Positions 52,188 through 61,035 of a stretch of DNA of 64,000 nucleotides are shown piece by piece. The stretch comes from Pseudomonadota bacterium. GTDB taxonomy: Bacteria > Pseudomonadota > Alphaproteobacteria > Sneathiellales > Sneathiellaceae. Within the stretch, counting starts at the first letter, position 1. Every line of letters begins with the position of its first letter. The stretch covers positions 62,001 to 126,000 of the forward strand of contig JANSXH010000005.1 of assembly GCA_024743055.1 (NCBI GenBank), given 5' to 3'. The position numbers and the translations under genes are program-made. The notes below the pieces were generated by a model that saw nothing but the letters and a program-made list of their open reading frames with translations, was not told the DNA's origin and did no database searches.

Positions 52188-53348
52188 ATGGACGCCTTGA
52201 TTCCAGATGTACCGGCGGTTAACCGGTCCCCTGACCTGCTTGCCATCCGCAAAAACCTGATCGGTCTGACCCGTGAAGAGATTGCGGCAGAGCTGGTTTT
52301 GGCCGGTGAGAAGGAAAAAACCGCCAAGATGCGATCCAAGCAACTGTTTCACTGGCTTTATTACCAAGGGGCCAGCGATTTCGATCAGATGACAACCATT
52401 TCCAAGGAAATGCGCAAACGCCTGCCGGAAACCTTTACGGCGGATCGCCCGGAAATCACGAGTTTGCAGGAATCAACCGACGGCACCCGCAAATGGCTGG
52501 TCAAATATCATGACGGTCAAGAAGTGGAATCGGTTCATATTCCAGAAGAAGACCGCGGCGCGCTTTGTGTCTCAAGCCAGGTCGGATGTACCCTGACCTG
52601 CAGTTTCTGCCATACGGGGACCATGAAGCTGGTCCGTAACCTGACCGCCGGAGAAATCATCGCCCAGATGATGGTGGCCCGCGATACCCTGGGTGAATGG
52701 CCGAGCCCGAAGGGCGAACGCATGATCTCCAATATCGTGATGATGGGCATGGGGGAGCCCCTGCTCAACTACGATAACGTCGCCAAGGCTCTCAAGATCA
52801 TTATGGATGGCGAAGGGATTTCCCTCTCCAAGCGCCGTATCACTCTCTCGACCTCGGGTGTGGTGCCGAAAATCCATCAATGCGGGGAGGAGCTCGGGGT
52901 CAATCTCGCCATTTCGCTCCATGCCGTCACCGACGATGTCCGCGATATTCTGGTGCCGATCAACAAGCGCTACCCTATCAAGGAATTGTTGCAGGCCTGC
53001 AAGGACTATCCGTCCAGCAACAATGCCCGGCGTATCACTTTTGAATATGTCATGCTCGCTGGCATCAATGACAGCCCGGCCGATGCAAAGGAACTTGTCC
53101 GGCTATTGAAAGACATTCCGGCCAAGGTCAATCTGATCCCGTTTAATCCCTGGCCCGGAGCCAACTATCAGTGCTCCAGCAACAACGCCATCCATCGCTT
53201 CGCCAAGATCGTCAATGACGCCGGCTATTCTTCCCCTGTCCGTGTCCCCAGAGGCCGCGACATCATGGCGGCCTGTGGTCAGCTCAAATCCGAGAGTAAA
53301 AAGATCCGGGCGTCGGAGCGCAATTCCCTGCAATCTGCGCAAGGCTAG
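52188..53348 (+). CDS. rlmN: 23S rRNA (adenine-2503-C2)/tRNA (adenine-37-C2) methyltransferase
   Basis: Radical-SAM enzyme of 386 residues that methylates A2503 in 23S rRNA and A37 in some tRNAs. The [4Fe-4S] motif is C134-TLT-C138-SF-C141 in [13 protein letters not shown], and the C-terminal cysteine of the mechanism is in DIMAACGQL. Other landmarks are [45 protein letters not shown] and [14 protein letters not shown]. The deaminase gene follows after 18 bp on the same strand. Confidence 0.97.
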   Translation: MDALIPDVPAVNRSPDLLAIRKNLIGLTREEIAAELVLAGEKEKTAKMRSKQLFHWLYYQGASDFDQMTTISKEMRKRLPETFTADRPEITSLQESTDGTRKWLVKYHDGQEVESVHIPEEDRGALCVSSQVGCTLTCSFCHTGTMKLVRNLTAGEIIAQMMVARDTLGEWPSPKGERMISNIVMMGMGEPLLNYDNVAKALKIIMDGEGISLSKRRITLSTSGVVPKIHQCGEELGVNLAISLHAVTDDVRDILVPINKRYPIKELLQACKDYPSSNNARRITFEYVMLAGINDSPADAKELVRLLKDIPAKVNLIPFNPWPGANYQCSSNNAIHRFAKIVNDAGYSSPVRVPRGRDIMAACGQLKSESKKIRASERNSLQSAQG

Positions 53349-53366
53349 AAACCATAGAGGCGAAAG

Positions 53367-53807
53367 ATGAGCCATCAGGAATTTATGGATCAGGCACATG
53401 CAGAAGCCATGAAAGGACTGGCAGAAGGCGGCCTTCCCATTGGCGCTGTCCTGATTGAGAATGGCAAAGTGGTCGCCCGCGGCCATAACAAACGCATTCA
53501 GGACGGAAATCCGGTTGCCCATGGCGAAATGGATTGTCTGACCAATGCCGGACGGCGCGCCAGCTACCGAAACACCGTCATGTATACGACATTGAGCCCC
53601 TGTATGATGTGCTCTGGCACCATTATCCAGTTCAAAATTCCCGAAGTTGTCATTGGCGAAGCCGAGAATTTTGACGGAAATATCGCGTTTCTGGAGAATA
53701 ACGGCGTGAAAGTGACCTTGATGAATGATCCGAACTGCATCAAGATGATGAAAGAATTTATCGAAGAAAACCCGACTTTGTGGAATGAAGATATTGCAGA
53801 GGATTAA
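53367..53807 (+). CDS. cytosine deaminase, yeast FCY1 type
   Basis: Zinc deaminase of 146 residues. Zinc ligands are H52 (in PVAHGEMDCL, with the proton-shuttling E54) and C79/C82 in LSPCMMCSG. The flanking pattern is unusually close to Saccharomyces FCY1: MYTTLSPC..C.G.II...IP.VV.GE..NF, and a C-terminus of the form FI.E.P..W..DI. This separates it from the large TIM-barrel CodA of enteric bacteria and from tRNA adenosine deaminase. The expected reaction is cytosine to uracil for pyrimidine salvage. It probably shares a transcript with rlmN and the membrane protein gene 14 bp downstream. Confidence 0.85.
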   Translation: MSHQEFMDQAHAEAMKGLAEGGLPIGAVLIENGKVVARGHNKRIQDGNPVAHGEMDCLTNAGRRASYRNTVMYTTLSPCMMCSGTIIQFKIPEVVIGEAENFDGNIAFLENNGVKVTLMNDPNCIKMMKEFIEENPTLWNEDIAED

Positions 53808-53821
53808 TTCCGATTAGGTCT

Positions 53822-54379
53822 ATGTTCAATATCAATCAAGGGCTTAACAAGAATAAGACTGAAAGGGCGGAACATCTTAAGGCCCTTCACGACGTCTTCG
53901 CGGACAAAGACTACAACCGGAAATACACTTTTTTATATAACAATCTGTCCATACTGGATTCAAAGGCCTCGTCGCTCCTGACCTTTAATGCCTTGGGTCT
54001 TGCGGTCCTTGCCGTCTGGTTAGGCGGGGTACCCGCGAACGCCTTTCATGTGGCCCTGGATTTTGCGTTTCTTCTGCTCCTCATCTCCTGCATCTTTTGT
54101 CTTGTTTGTGTTCGTCTTTACTGGAGTTCGACAAAAAACCTTATCCAAAGGGACGTGCATCTTGATGAGCTTCTGGAAAGACGGGACCGCCGTTCAAAAT
54201 ACTATCGGCGGGCGCGGATGCTCTCTCTAATGGCTTTGATCGTTGTCCTTGTCCCAACAGTTCTGCATTCCCTGGTCGTCTTTCTTTATGCATTCGGCAT
54301 CTGCTCGGAAGCTGACTGCCAGTATCTTTTACCGATCGAAAATTGGGGCATCCATTCCATTCATGGGGAAGAGGGCTAA
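53822..54379 (+). CDS. two-helix membrane protein resembling Pycsar effector (PycTM/DUF5706-like)
   Basis: Protein of 185 residues. The N-terminal soluble stretch leads to LSILDSKASSLLTFNALGLAVLAVW, a Dx-KAS-x-LL motif that I associate with the PycTM/DUF5706 family. Hydrophobic helices lie at about 52-68, 75-100 and 133-160, with a charged cytosolic segment (RDVHLDELLERRDRRSKYYRRAR) between. Known PycTM proteins are membrane-disrupting effectors next to a cCMP/cUMP cyclase; no cyclase is present here. AGG lies 5 nt before the ATG. The family assignment is tentative. Confidence 0.5.
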   Translation: MFNINQGLNKNKTERAEHLKALHDVFADKDYNRKYTFLYNNLSILDSKASSLLTFNALGLAVLAVWLGGVPANAFHVALDFAFLLLLISCIFCLVCVRLYWSSTKNLIQRDVHLDELLERRDRRSKYYRRARMLSLMALIVVLVPTVLHSLVVFLYAFGICSEADCQYLLPIENWGIHSIHGEEG

Positions 54380-54388
54380 AGCCAGGGC

Positions 54389-54856
54389 TTATAGCTCGAG
54401 CGCCATCGTGAGACTGGTGGGGCGTGCATATCCTTCATGGGTGGTGGTTGAGGTTTGTTGGAAACCGAATGTTCTGAAAAAAGCGTGCACCTCTTCAAGC
54501 TCGACCCGGGATTGTAGCTCGACGATGCGTTTTTCCTGGGCCCGGCAAAGCTCGAGCGCAAAACTGACAAGGGCAGCCCCGACGCCGGCTGATTGACAAG
54601 TGGTCGAGACAGCCAGTTTCCCGAGATACATTTTCTCGCCTTCATCCGCGAGGAAGCAGCAGCCGATCAGCTTGTTCTCGTTGAATGCCAGCAGCAGAGT
54701 TTCCTCCTCTGCCTTTTGTTGGAGGCTGGTGGCGGTCATTTTATGCAAAGAAGACGGCGGATCGATCCGCCCTTCCATATAGGCAAAAGCCTCCTGCAAA
54801 AGGCTATGGAGCCCCTCCCAATCGGAGAAATCATTGCTTTGTATTCTAACTTCCAC
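54389..54856 (-). CDS. GNAT family N-acetyltransferase
   Basis: Acetyl-CoA-dependent acyltransferase of about 155 residues. The core pattern is MYLGKLAVSTTCQSAGVGAALVSFALEL (motif A, with the pyrophosphate loop QSAGVG) and EEVHAFFRTFGFQQT (motif B). The start is uncertain: I use GTG at 54856, 5 nt after the benE stop; no good ribosome site is seen, and translation may be coupled to benE. Substrate unknown. Confidence 0.82.
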   Translation of the reverse strand: MEVRIQSNDFSDWEGLHSLLQEAFAYMEGRIDPPSSLHKMTATSLQQKAEEETLLLAFNENKLIGCCFLADEGEKMYLGKLAVSTTCQSAGVGAALVSFALELCRAQEKRIVELQSRVELEEVHAFFRTFGFQQTSTTTHEGYARPTSLTMALEL

Positions 54857-54861
54857 GTTCT

Positions 54862-56031
54862 CTAGGTTTTCCCCCGGGCGATATATTTTTTGATCTGGAA
54901 GGCGGCCATACCGATGACAAGCCCCCAAAACGGGGCGCCCACCGACAGCAGGGTAACACCGGAGGCGGTCACGGCGAATGTGAGAAATGCCGCTTCACGC
55001 TGCCCTTCATCCTTAAGGGCCGCTTCGAGACTGTTAGCGATGGTAGAGAGCAGGGCAAGGCCCGCGATCGACATGATCAGGGCGGTTGGAAAGGCCGTGA
55101 ACAAGGAGGTAATGGCGCCACCGAACAGGCCCGCCGCACAGAAGAAAAAGCCTCCCCATAAGGTTGAGGGATATCGTTTTGCCGGGTCGGGGTGAACTTC
55201 CTTGCTCATGCACATGGCCGCGGTGATGGCGGCCAGGTTGAAAGCAAACCCGCCAAACGGGGCCAGCACCAGCCCGGTCGCCCCGGACCAGGCGATCAAT
55301 GGGGAGGCGGGCGCATCATACCCATGGGTTCGAAGCGCCGCCAGGCCGGGGACATTCTGCGATGCCATGGTCACCACAAACAGCGGAATACCGACGCCAA
55401 TGAGGGTGGTGATATTGAAGCTCGGCCAACCGAAAACCGGGACTGTCAGGGAATAATCGAGGTCAAGCGCCCCAATCTGCCCCTGAAACACAGCCGAGGC
55501 AATTCCGGCAAACAGGGTGAGCGGAATAACATATCGCGGGGTCACCAGTTTTGCCCCAAGGTAAACTGCCAGCATCAGCCCGGCGAGCTTGAAGTCCACC
55601 TGCAGGGCGACAAAGGCGTCGAGCCCAAAACGGAGCAAGACCGCCGCCAGCAGCGCCGCCGCCAGGCTTGCCGGAATGAGATCCATGATTTTCTGAAACA
55701 GCCCGGTGACCCCGCAGAGTGTCAGCAGCAAGGAGGAAAACAGGAAGGCGCCAATGGCCTCGCTCATGGGGATCCCGGGTAAACTGGTCGCCAGTAATGC
55801 CGCCCCCGGTGTCGACCAGGCGATCAGGATCGGTTGTTTATACCAGAGGGTGAGGACCGTAGAGCTCACCCCCATCCCGACACCGAGAGCCCAGAGCCAG
55901 GAGCTGATTTCCGCGGGTGACGCTCCCGCCGCATTGGCCGCCTGAAAAATGATGGCCCCCGCCCCGGCATAGCCGACCAGGACGGCGACAAAGCCGGTGG
56001 AAATATAGGCGGGCGAAAAAAATCGTAACAT
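54862..56031 (-). CDS. benE: benzoate/H+ symporter family protein
   Basis: Inner-membrane transporter of 389 residues with about twelve helices, of the BenE/YdcO family. Family landmarks are STGFVAVLVGYAGAGAIIFQAA at the N-terminus, LIAWSTPGAALLA, and LAPFGGFAFNLAAITAAMCM near residue 250. BenE imports aromatic acids in some bacteria, but YdcO-type members have no proven cargo. It is divergent from an XRE-cupin regulator, and three operator-like palindromes fill the gap, so it is very likely controlled by that regulator. A GNAT gene follows on the same mRNA. Confidence 0.92.
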   Translation of the reverse strand: MLRFFSPAYISTGFVAVLVGYAGAGAIIFQAANAAGASPAEISSWLWALGVGMGVSSTVLTLWYKQPILIAWSTPGAALLATSLPGIPMSEAIGAFLFSSLLLTLCGVTGLFQKIMDLIPASLAAALLAAVLLRFGLDAFVALQVDFKLAGLMLAVYLGAKLVTPRYVIPLTLFAGIASAVFQGQIGALDLDYSLTVPVFGWPSFNITTLIGVGIPLFVVTMASQNVPGLAALRTHGYDAPASPLIAWSGATGLVLAPFGGFAFNLAAITAAMCMSKEVHPDPAKRYPSTLWGGFFFCAAGLFGGAITSLFTAFPTALIMSIAGLALLSTIANSLEAALKDEGQREAAFLTFAVTASGVTLLSVGAPFWGLVIGMAAFQIKKYIARGKT

Positions 56032-56055
56032 TAGAGTCTATCCTTTTTTCCCGTC

Positions 56056-56152
56056 TGTGCGTTATAACGTACATGGGAAGTTGAGATCGGCAGTTGTGCG
56101 TTATAACGCACACTGCAAAAAGGAGTTTAGCGGATGTGCGCTATAACGCACA
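56056..56152. promoter_or_regulatory. array of three 18-bp palindromic operators
   Basis: Three near-identical sites lie between benE and the XRE-cupin gene: TGTGCGTTATAACGTACA (56056-56073, one mismatch in the dyad), TGTGCGTTATAACGCACA (56095-56112, perfect) and TGTGCGCTATAACGCACA (56135-56152, one mismatch). Starts are 39 and 40 bp apart, about four helical turns, so bound proteins would face the same side and could loop or cooperate. Binding by the adjacent regulator is inference. Confidence 0.85.
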
Positions 56153-56172
56153 AGAGAAAATTTGGAGATTGA

Positions 56173-56739
56173 ATGGCCGACCCGAAAACTCATTTATCAC
56201 AAAAACTGAAAGAACTCCGCAAAAAACGAAGCTGGAGCCTCGACAAGGCCGCCGCCCATACCGGGGTCAGCAAAGCCATGCTGGGACAGATCGAGAGAAG
56301 GGAATCCTATCCGACAACAGCGATTTTATGGAAGATCGCGACGGGCTTTGAAGTCTCCATCTCCTCCCTCATCGAAGCGGTACCGCAAACCGAGACCGAC
56401 ACCCTGATCCGGACCGCAGAGGAGGTGCGTCAGAACCGCACTCAGGACGGCCTCAATGTCGCCCCCCTCTTCCCCCATGAGGCCCGGTTCGGCTTTGAAT
56501 ATATGGAGCTCACTTTCGAGGGCGGCTATGGCCGGCGGTCGGACCCCCATGAACCGGGGGTGGTCGAATTTCTGACCGTAGTCGACGGAGAGCTGGATGT
56601 GATGGCGGATGATAGATGGCATCGCCTGAAAGCGGGCCAGTCGATCCGTTTTCGCGGCGATAAAGTCCATGGCTATCGCAACCCGACCAACAAAAAAACC
56701 ACCACCATGCTGATCATCCACTATCCCGAAAAAAACTAG
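56173..56739 (+). CDS. XRE-family HTH regulator with C-terminal cupin
   Basis: Regulator of 188 residues: HTH at about 9-65 (SQKLKELRKKRSWSLDKAAA, then VSKAMLGQIERRESYP) and a cupin effector domain at about 110-185 (VVEFLTVVDGELDVMADD, GDKVHGYRNPT). TTGGAG lies 6 nt before the ATG. Three 18-bp palindromes occupy the gap to the divergent benE gene, the nearest ending 20 bp before this start, so autoregulation plus control of benE is the natural model. Same architecture as the regulator at 1342, but with a different recognition helix and a different palindrome. Confidence 0.9.
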   Translation: MADPKTHLSQKLKELRKKRSWSLDKAAAHTGVSKAMLGQIERRESYPTTAILWKIATGFEVSISSLIEAVPQTETDTLIRTAEEVRQNRTQDGLNVAPLFPHEARFGFEYMELTFEGGYGRRSDPHEPGVVEFLTVVDGELDVMADDRWHRLKAGQSIRFRGDKVHGYRNPTNKKTTTMLIIHYPEKN

Positions 56740-56757
56740 CCGTCCTTTATCTGCTTC

Positions 56758-57540
56758 TCAGGCGAGGGAGCGGCGGGAGGACATGCCGCCGTCGACGGTG
56801 AAGATCACCCCCGACGTATAGCCCGACCGATAAGAAGCGAGAAATGCGATCAGATCCGAGACCTCCCGGACATGGGCGGGGCGCTGCAAGGGGAAGGAGG
56901 CCAGCAATTCCGGGTACCGGCTTTCATCGCCAAACATGGTTTTCGCCCGGTTTTTCATCATATTGAGGATCCGCTCAGTCTGGACCGGGCCGGGATTAAC
57001 CCCGACTACCCGGATCCCGTCATCCAGACTTTTACCACCAAGCGCCCGGGTAAAGGCCATCAGGCTGGCATTGCCCGTCGTCCCTGCCACATATTCCGCA
57101 TCAAACAGCTCACCACCGACCCCAATATTATTGATAATGATGCCCTCACCGCGGTCTTTCATATGGCCATAGAAAACGCGGCACATATTGATATAGCCCA
57201 TGACCTTCAGCTCCCAGCCAGCGCGCCAGGCCGCCTCATCGACGGCAAAAAGGTTCCCGGCTGGAATGGCACCGGCATTGTTGACCAGGATATCGACATC
57301 GCCAACCAGCCCGTATAGGCGGTCACTGGCCGCCTCCTCGGTCATGTCCAGCGGATGAATGTCAATATTCACCCCGAATTCCTCCGTGAGCTCTCCCTGG
57401 ATCTTTTTCAGATTAGCCTCATTTCGCGCAGTTAGATGTAAATCAGCCCCCTCCGCGGCGAGGGACCGGGCGATGCCTTCTCCGATCCCTTGCGACGCAC
57501 CGGTGATCAGAATTTTCTTGTTTTTAAGTTGCAGGTCCAT
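56758..57540 (-). CDS. short-chain dehydrogenase/reductase lacking the usual Tyr-x3-Lys
   Basis: SDR-fold protein of 260 residues. The cofactor end is normal: ILITGASQGIGEGIARSLA, LHLTARN (Arg favouring NADP) and ILVNNAGAIP. The catalytic region is not: it reads INNIGVGGELFDAEYVAGTTGNASLMAFTR in two parts, where aligning NASLMAFTRAL with the usual KAALEALTRSL puts Asn at the lysine and Gly at the tyrosine. GVNPGPVQTERI and SGVIFTVDGG are normal again. I have the impression of a distinct SDR group with this YxAGxxGNA pattern, so it may be functional with other chemistry. Converges on the XRE-cupin gene. Confidence 0.85.
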   Translation of the reverse strand: MDLQLKNKKILITGASQGIGEGIARSLAAEGADLHLTARNEANLKKIQGELTEEFGVNIDIHPLDMTEEAASDRLYGLVGDVDILVNNAGAIPAGNLFAVDEAAWRAGWELKVMGYINMCRVFYGHMKDRGEGIIINNIGVGGELFDAEYVAGTTGNASLMAFTRALGGKSLDDGIRVVGVNPGPVQTERILNMMKNRAKTMFGDESRYPELLASFPLQRPAHVREVSDLIAFLASYRSGYTSGVIFTVDGGMSSRRSLA

Positions 57541-57715
57541 GAGCGGTGAGTTCCTTCCCAGTGAGTGCCATATCAGGTCGTTTTTTGCCCCGTTTATTCC
57601 AGCCTAGAGTATGCGGGATTTCTTCAGATGTAAAACTTGCAGCGCGCCGCGTTTTCCCTTAGGTTGCCGCTGCAAAATTGCACGAGATATAGATTCCCAC
57701 ATAAGGTTTTTCATC

Positions 57716-58924
57716 ATGTCACAGGAGATTAAAAAAGTCGTTCTGGCTTACTCTGGCGGTCTGGATACATCTGTCATCCTGAAATGGCTGCAAACCACCT
57801 ATAACTGTGAAGTCGTCACCTATACCGCTGACCTCGGTCAGGGCGAAGAGTTGGAGCCGGCCCGCGCCAAGGCAGAGATGCTGGGAATCAAGGAAATCGT
57901 TATAGATGACGTGCGAGAAGAGTTTGTCCGAGACTTTGTTTATCCCATGTTCCGCGCCAACGCCGTCTATGAAGGACAGTATCTGCTGGGCACTGCTATT
58001 GCCCGGCCGCTGATATCAAAGCGCCAGATTGAAGTCGCCAAGGAAGTCGGCGCCGACGCCGTGGCCCATGGCGCCACCGGCAAGGGCAATGACCAGGTCC
58101 GGTTCGAACTGGGCTATTATGCCCTTGATCCTGACATCAAGGTGATCTCCCCGTGGCGGGAATGGGATTTGAACTCCCGGACCAAGCTCATCGACTTTGC
58201 TGAGAAGCATCAAATCCCGATCCCGAAAGACAAACGGGGCGAGGCGCCATTCTCGGTCGATGCCAACCTGCTGCATATTTCCGCAGAAGGTAAAGCGCTT
58301 GAGGATCCGTGGGAGGAAGCAGGCGAGTATGTCTATACCCGTTCCGTCTCCCCGGAAGAGGCGCCGGACACTCCGACCTATATCGAGATCGAATATGAGA
58401 AGGGCGATCCCGTTGCCCTCGACGGCAAACGCCTGAGCCCGGCTGAAATGCTGACGGCACTGAACAAGCTGGCCGGGGATAATGGCATCGGCCGTCTTGA
58501 CCTGGTTGAGGGTCGGTTTGTCGGCATGAAGTCACGGGGCATCTATGAAACCCCGGGCGGCACGATCATGCTGGAAGCCCATCGTGGGATCGAGCAGATC
58601 ACCCTCGATCGCGGTGCCATGCATTTAAAAGACGAGATCATGCCCCGTTATGCGGAATTGATCTATAACGGCTTCTGGTTCTCGCCCGAGCGGGAAATGC
58701 TGCAGGCCCTGATCGACAAGAGTCAGGAGAAAGTTGCCGGAACTGTGCGCCTTAAGCTGTTCAAAGGCCGGGCCAGTGTTGTCGGACGGAAGAGTCCCTA
58801 CTCTCTCTATTCCATGGAGCATGTCACCTTTGAGGAAGACACGGTCTATGATCAGAGAGATGCCGAGGGCTTCATCAAGCTCAATGCCCTGCGCCTTAAG
58901 CTGCTGCACCGGCAGAAATCCTAA
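57716..58924 (+). CDS. argG: argininosuccinate synthase
   Basis: Joins citrulline and aspartate with ATP in arginine synthesis. It is 402 residues, the usual length. The PP-loop is [44 protein letters not shown] and [15 protein letters not shown] are all family-specific. The frame continues upstream to 57611, but AAGG lies 9 nt before the ATG at 57716 and the extra residues are not part of the family. Single gene, divergent from the SDR across 175 bp. Confidence 0.97.
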   Translation: MSQEIKKVVLAYSGGLDTSVILKWLQTTYNCEVVTYTADLGQGEELEPARAKAEMLGIKEIVIDDVREEFVRDFVYPMFRANAVYEGQYLLGTAIARPLISKRQIEVAKEVGADAVAHGATGKGNDQVRFELGYYALDPDIKVISPWREWDLNSRTKLIDFAEKHQIPIPKDKRGEAPFSVDANLLHISAEGKALEDPWEEAGEYVYTRSVSPEEAPDTPTYIEIEYEKGDPVALDGKRLSPAEMLTALNKLAGDNGIGRLDLVEGRFVGMKSRGIYETPGGTIMLEAHRGIEQITLDRGAMHLKDEIMPRYAELIYNGFWFSPEREMLQALIDKSQEKVAGTVRLKLFKGRASVVGRKSPYSLYSMEHVTFEEDTVYDQRDAEGFIKLNALRLKLLHRQKS

Positions 58925-58958
58925 TACCTTACGGAGCGGGCCACTCACCCGCTCCGGC

Positions 58959-59270
58959 TCAGTTCAGTTTGCCCGGGAAGTCGTCCTCGTCGTCGTCTTC
59001 GAAATCCTGCACCGGCTCCACATAGGGCACATATTGGTCTTTGACAAACAGGATTGCGGAGAAGGCCCCGCCAATCAGAGCCCCAAGGGCCATGAGTACG
59101 GGGGTGGACGGGATCCACTGCAGGTCCCATCCCATATCGAGGCTACTGACCAGCAAAATCAAGGCGGCACTTGGCAGAATGACGAACAGGATGGAAAACA
59201 CAATCCCGACCAGTGCGCCAACGGCGACGGATCTTAAAAACCTGATTGTCTGTTGCCGTCGAAACCTCAC
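58959..59270 (-). CDS. small two-helix membrane protein with acidic tail
   Basis: Unrecognised protein of 103 residues: a basic N-terminus (MRFRRQQTIRFLRS), helix about 14-40, helix about 56-77 (TPVLMALGALIGGAFSAILFV) with a glycine-zipper look, and a very acidic C-terminus (QDFEDDDEDDFPGK). The start is GTG at 59270. It lies 27 bp downstream of folD on the same strand and may be the last gene of that operon. Function unknown. Confidence 0.7.
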   Translation of the reverse strand: MRFRRQQTIRFLRSVAVGALVGIVFSILFVILPSAALILLVSSLDMGWDLQWIPSTPVLMALGALIGGAFSAILFVKDQYVPYVEPVQDFEDDDEDDFPGKLN

Positions 59271-59297
59271 AACCTGCCAATGCCCTTCCTCGTTCGC

Positions 59298-60182
59298 TTA
59301 AACTGCCGGTTCTTCAATGCCTGCCTGGCGACAGGCGGCTGTCACAGTGTTTGCCAGCAGGCAGGCAATTGTCATGGGACCGACACCACCCGGGACCGGA
59401 GTAATGGCGCCTGCGACTTCTGAAGCTTCCGAAAAGCAAACATCGCCCACCAGCTTGGTCTTGCCGTCTTCCTTTTCAATGCGATTGATCCCGACATCAA
59501 TGACGGCCGCACCCGGCTTGACCCAATCACCGCGGATCATCTCAGGACGGCCAACAGCGGCAACCAGAATATCAGCGCCCCGGCAAACGGCAGGAAGGTC
59601 GCGGGTGCGGGAATGAGCAATGGTCACTGTGCAACTTTGCGCCAACAGAAGACTGGCCATGGGTTTGCCGACAATATTGGAGCGACCTACCACAACCGCA
59701 TTGAGACCGGATAGATCACCGAGCTTGTCCTGCAGCATCATCAGACAGCCAAGTGGCGTGCAGGGAACCATGGCGGGCAGGCCAACCGCTTGACGTCCCG
59801 TGTTAATGACATGAAATCCGTCCACGTCTTTCTCCGGGTTGATGGCGTCAAGAATGGCCATTTCATCTACCTGATCGGGTAGTGGAAGTTGTACGAGAAT
59901 GCCGTGGATAGTGGGATCGGCATTGAGCCTGTTTACCACCGCCAGAACTTCTTCCTGGGAGGCAGAGGCCTCCAGACGGATTTCCTCCGACTTCATACCG
60001 GCTTCCTGGGTGGACTTGCCCTTGTTACGGACATAGACCAGACTGGCCGGATCTTCGCCCACCAGAACAACGGCCAGACCGGGTGTCAGGCCATTCTCTG
60101 CCTGAAGCTTGGCAACCTGCTTACCAACCCGTTCCCGAACACTTGCCGCAAAGGCCTTGCCATCAATGATATCTGCAGTCAT
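59298..60182 (-). CDS. folD: methylenetetrahydrofolate dehydrogenase/cyclohydrolase
   Basis: Bifunctional C1-folate enzyme of 294 residues. Typical motifs are [14 protein letters not shown] (catalytic Lys in the YxxxK segment), [23 protein letters not shown], the NADP site [14 protein letters not shown], and [21 protein letters not shown] lies 6 nt before the ATG. It is 27 bp downstream of the yggU-like gene, completing a yggT-yggU-folD operon. Confidence 0.97.
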   Translation of the reverse strand: MTADIIDGKAFAASVRERVGKQVAKLQAENGLTPGLAVVLVGEDPASLVYVRNKGKSTQEAGMKSEEIRLEASASQEEVLAVVNRLNADPTIHGILVQLPLPDQVDEMAILDAINPEKDVDGFHVINTGRQAVGLPAMVPCTPLGCLMMLQDKLGDLSGLNAVVVGRSNIVGKPMASLLLAQSCTVTIAHSRTRDLPAVCRGADILVAAVGRPEMIRGDWVKPGAAVIDVGINRIEKEDGKTKLVGDVCFSEASEVAGAITPVPGGVGPMTIACLLANTVTAACRQAGIEEPAV

Positions 60183-60209
60183 ATCCTCTCCCCGCCAGGC
60201 GACGCCCGG

Positions 60210-60527
60210 TCATAAATTCCTGAGCCAGTCCTTAATTTCGGGTCCCAAAAGATCCGGATCCCCTATGATCAACACGGATTTATCGCGGTCTTGTTTCCCG
60301 GCGACAATTTCAAACTCCGTCTTACCTTTTTTGAGAGATTTTGCCAGCAATTTTATCAGAGCCGTATTCGCTTTTCCCTTTTCCGGGATCGCTGTCACCC
60401 GGATTTTCAGGCGGGGGTGTCCGTTTCCGTCAATATAGGCACTCTCCACGCTGGAGCTGGAGGCATTAGGTGTCAGGCGAAAATCCAGAAGACAGCCGTT
60501 CACCGCCTTCCTGACCGGAGAGGTCAT
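60210..60527 (-). CDS. DUF167 (YggU) family protein
   Basis: Small soluble protein of 105 residues of the UPF0235/DUF167 family: LDFRLTPNASSSSVES at the start, LKIRVTAIPEKGKANTALIKLLAKSLKK in the centre, and EFEIVAGKQDRDKSVLIIGD. Structure is known for relatives but the function is not. It overlaps the YggT-type gene by ATGA, the conserved yggT-yggU pairing. Confidence 0.93.
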   Translation of the reverse strand: MTSPVRKAVNGCLLDFRLTPNASSSSVESAYIDGNGHPRLKIRVTAIPEKGKANTALIKLLAKSLKKGKTEFEIVAGKQDRDKSVLIIGDPDLLGPEIKDWLRNL

Positions 60528-60811
60528 ATCATGCGGGGCACATACTCAAACATCAGGTTTCTGAGAAAGATCAGCAGCAGGATCAGAACGATAGGAGAGA
60601 CATCCAGCCCGCCAAAAGTCGGGATAATCTTACGAATTGGTCTGAGGGGTGGCTCGGTAATGCGATACAGGAAATTTCCAACGGCAGATACGAACTGATT
60701 CTGAGTATTGACGACATTAAATGCCACCAGCCAGCTCAGGATCGCGTTGGCAATCAACAGCCAGATAAAAATGGTGATGACGGAGCTGATCAGAAGAAGT
60801 AAGGATTCCAT
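60524..60811 (-). CDS. YggT family membrane protein
   Basis: Inner-membrane protein of 95 residues with two helices (about 3-32 and 68-86) joined by the conserved loop ITEPPLRPIRKIIPTFGGLDVSPIV. The YggT family has been linked to osmotic or potassium homeostasis and, in cyanobacteria, to chloroplast-type assembly factors. GGGA lies 7 nt before the ATG at 60811. First gene of the operon with the DUF167 gene and folD. Confidence 0.93.
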   Translation of the reverse strand: MESLLLLISSVITIFIWLLIANAILSWLVAFNVVNTQNQFVSAVGNFLYRITEPPLRPIRKIIPTFGGLDVSPIVLILLLIFLRNLMFEYVPRMI

Positions 60812-60965
60812 GTGTGTTCCCGTGCAATTTTTACTCCCCTACATTTAATGGCCTGCACCAAAGAGAGCAAGGCCAGACTGAAGTTTGTTGAAATAGAGTT
60901 TTCTCACCGACACGCACATGCTGGGTAAAAATTATTTCAGGAGGGCAGAGCTCGGACGCCTTGAA

Positions 60966-61001
60966 ATCGGATTACCATGCCGCAATTGGCGGTAATCCGA
61001 T
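60966..61001. repeat. 11-bp inverted repeat
   Basis: ATCGGATTACC and GGTAATCCGAT form perfect 11-bp arms around a 14-nt loop that contains GCC/GGC. It lies 34 bp past the stop of the unrecognised membrane protein gene at 61036 and 154 bp before the YggT-type start. It may be a terminator or attenuator, though no clear T-run follows on the minus strand. I see nothing else in the 224-bp gap. Confidence 0.55.
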
Positions 61002-61035
61002 ACTCATTCAATCCTTTATCAGACTGGAACCCGGG

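Noticed and set aside
55192-55782. 196-codon open frame on the plus strand
   Set aside because: Antisense to benE; composition is Gln/Arg/Gly-rich, as expected for the reverse of membrane-helix codons.
56056-56152. Regularly spaced 18-bp repeats resembling a very short CRISPR array
   Set aside because: Each repeat is a palindrome, spacers are about 21 bp, only three copies exist, no cas genes are near, and the position between a regulator and its divergent target fits operators.
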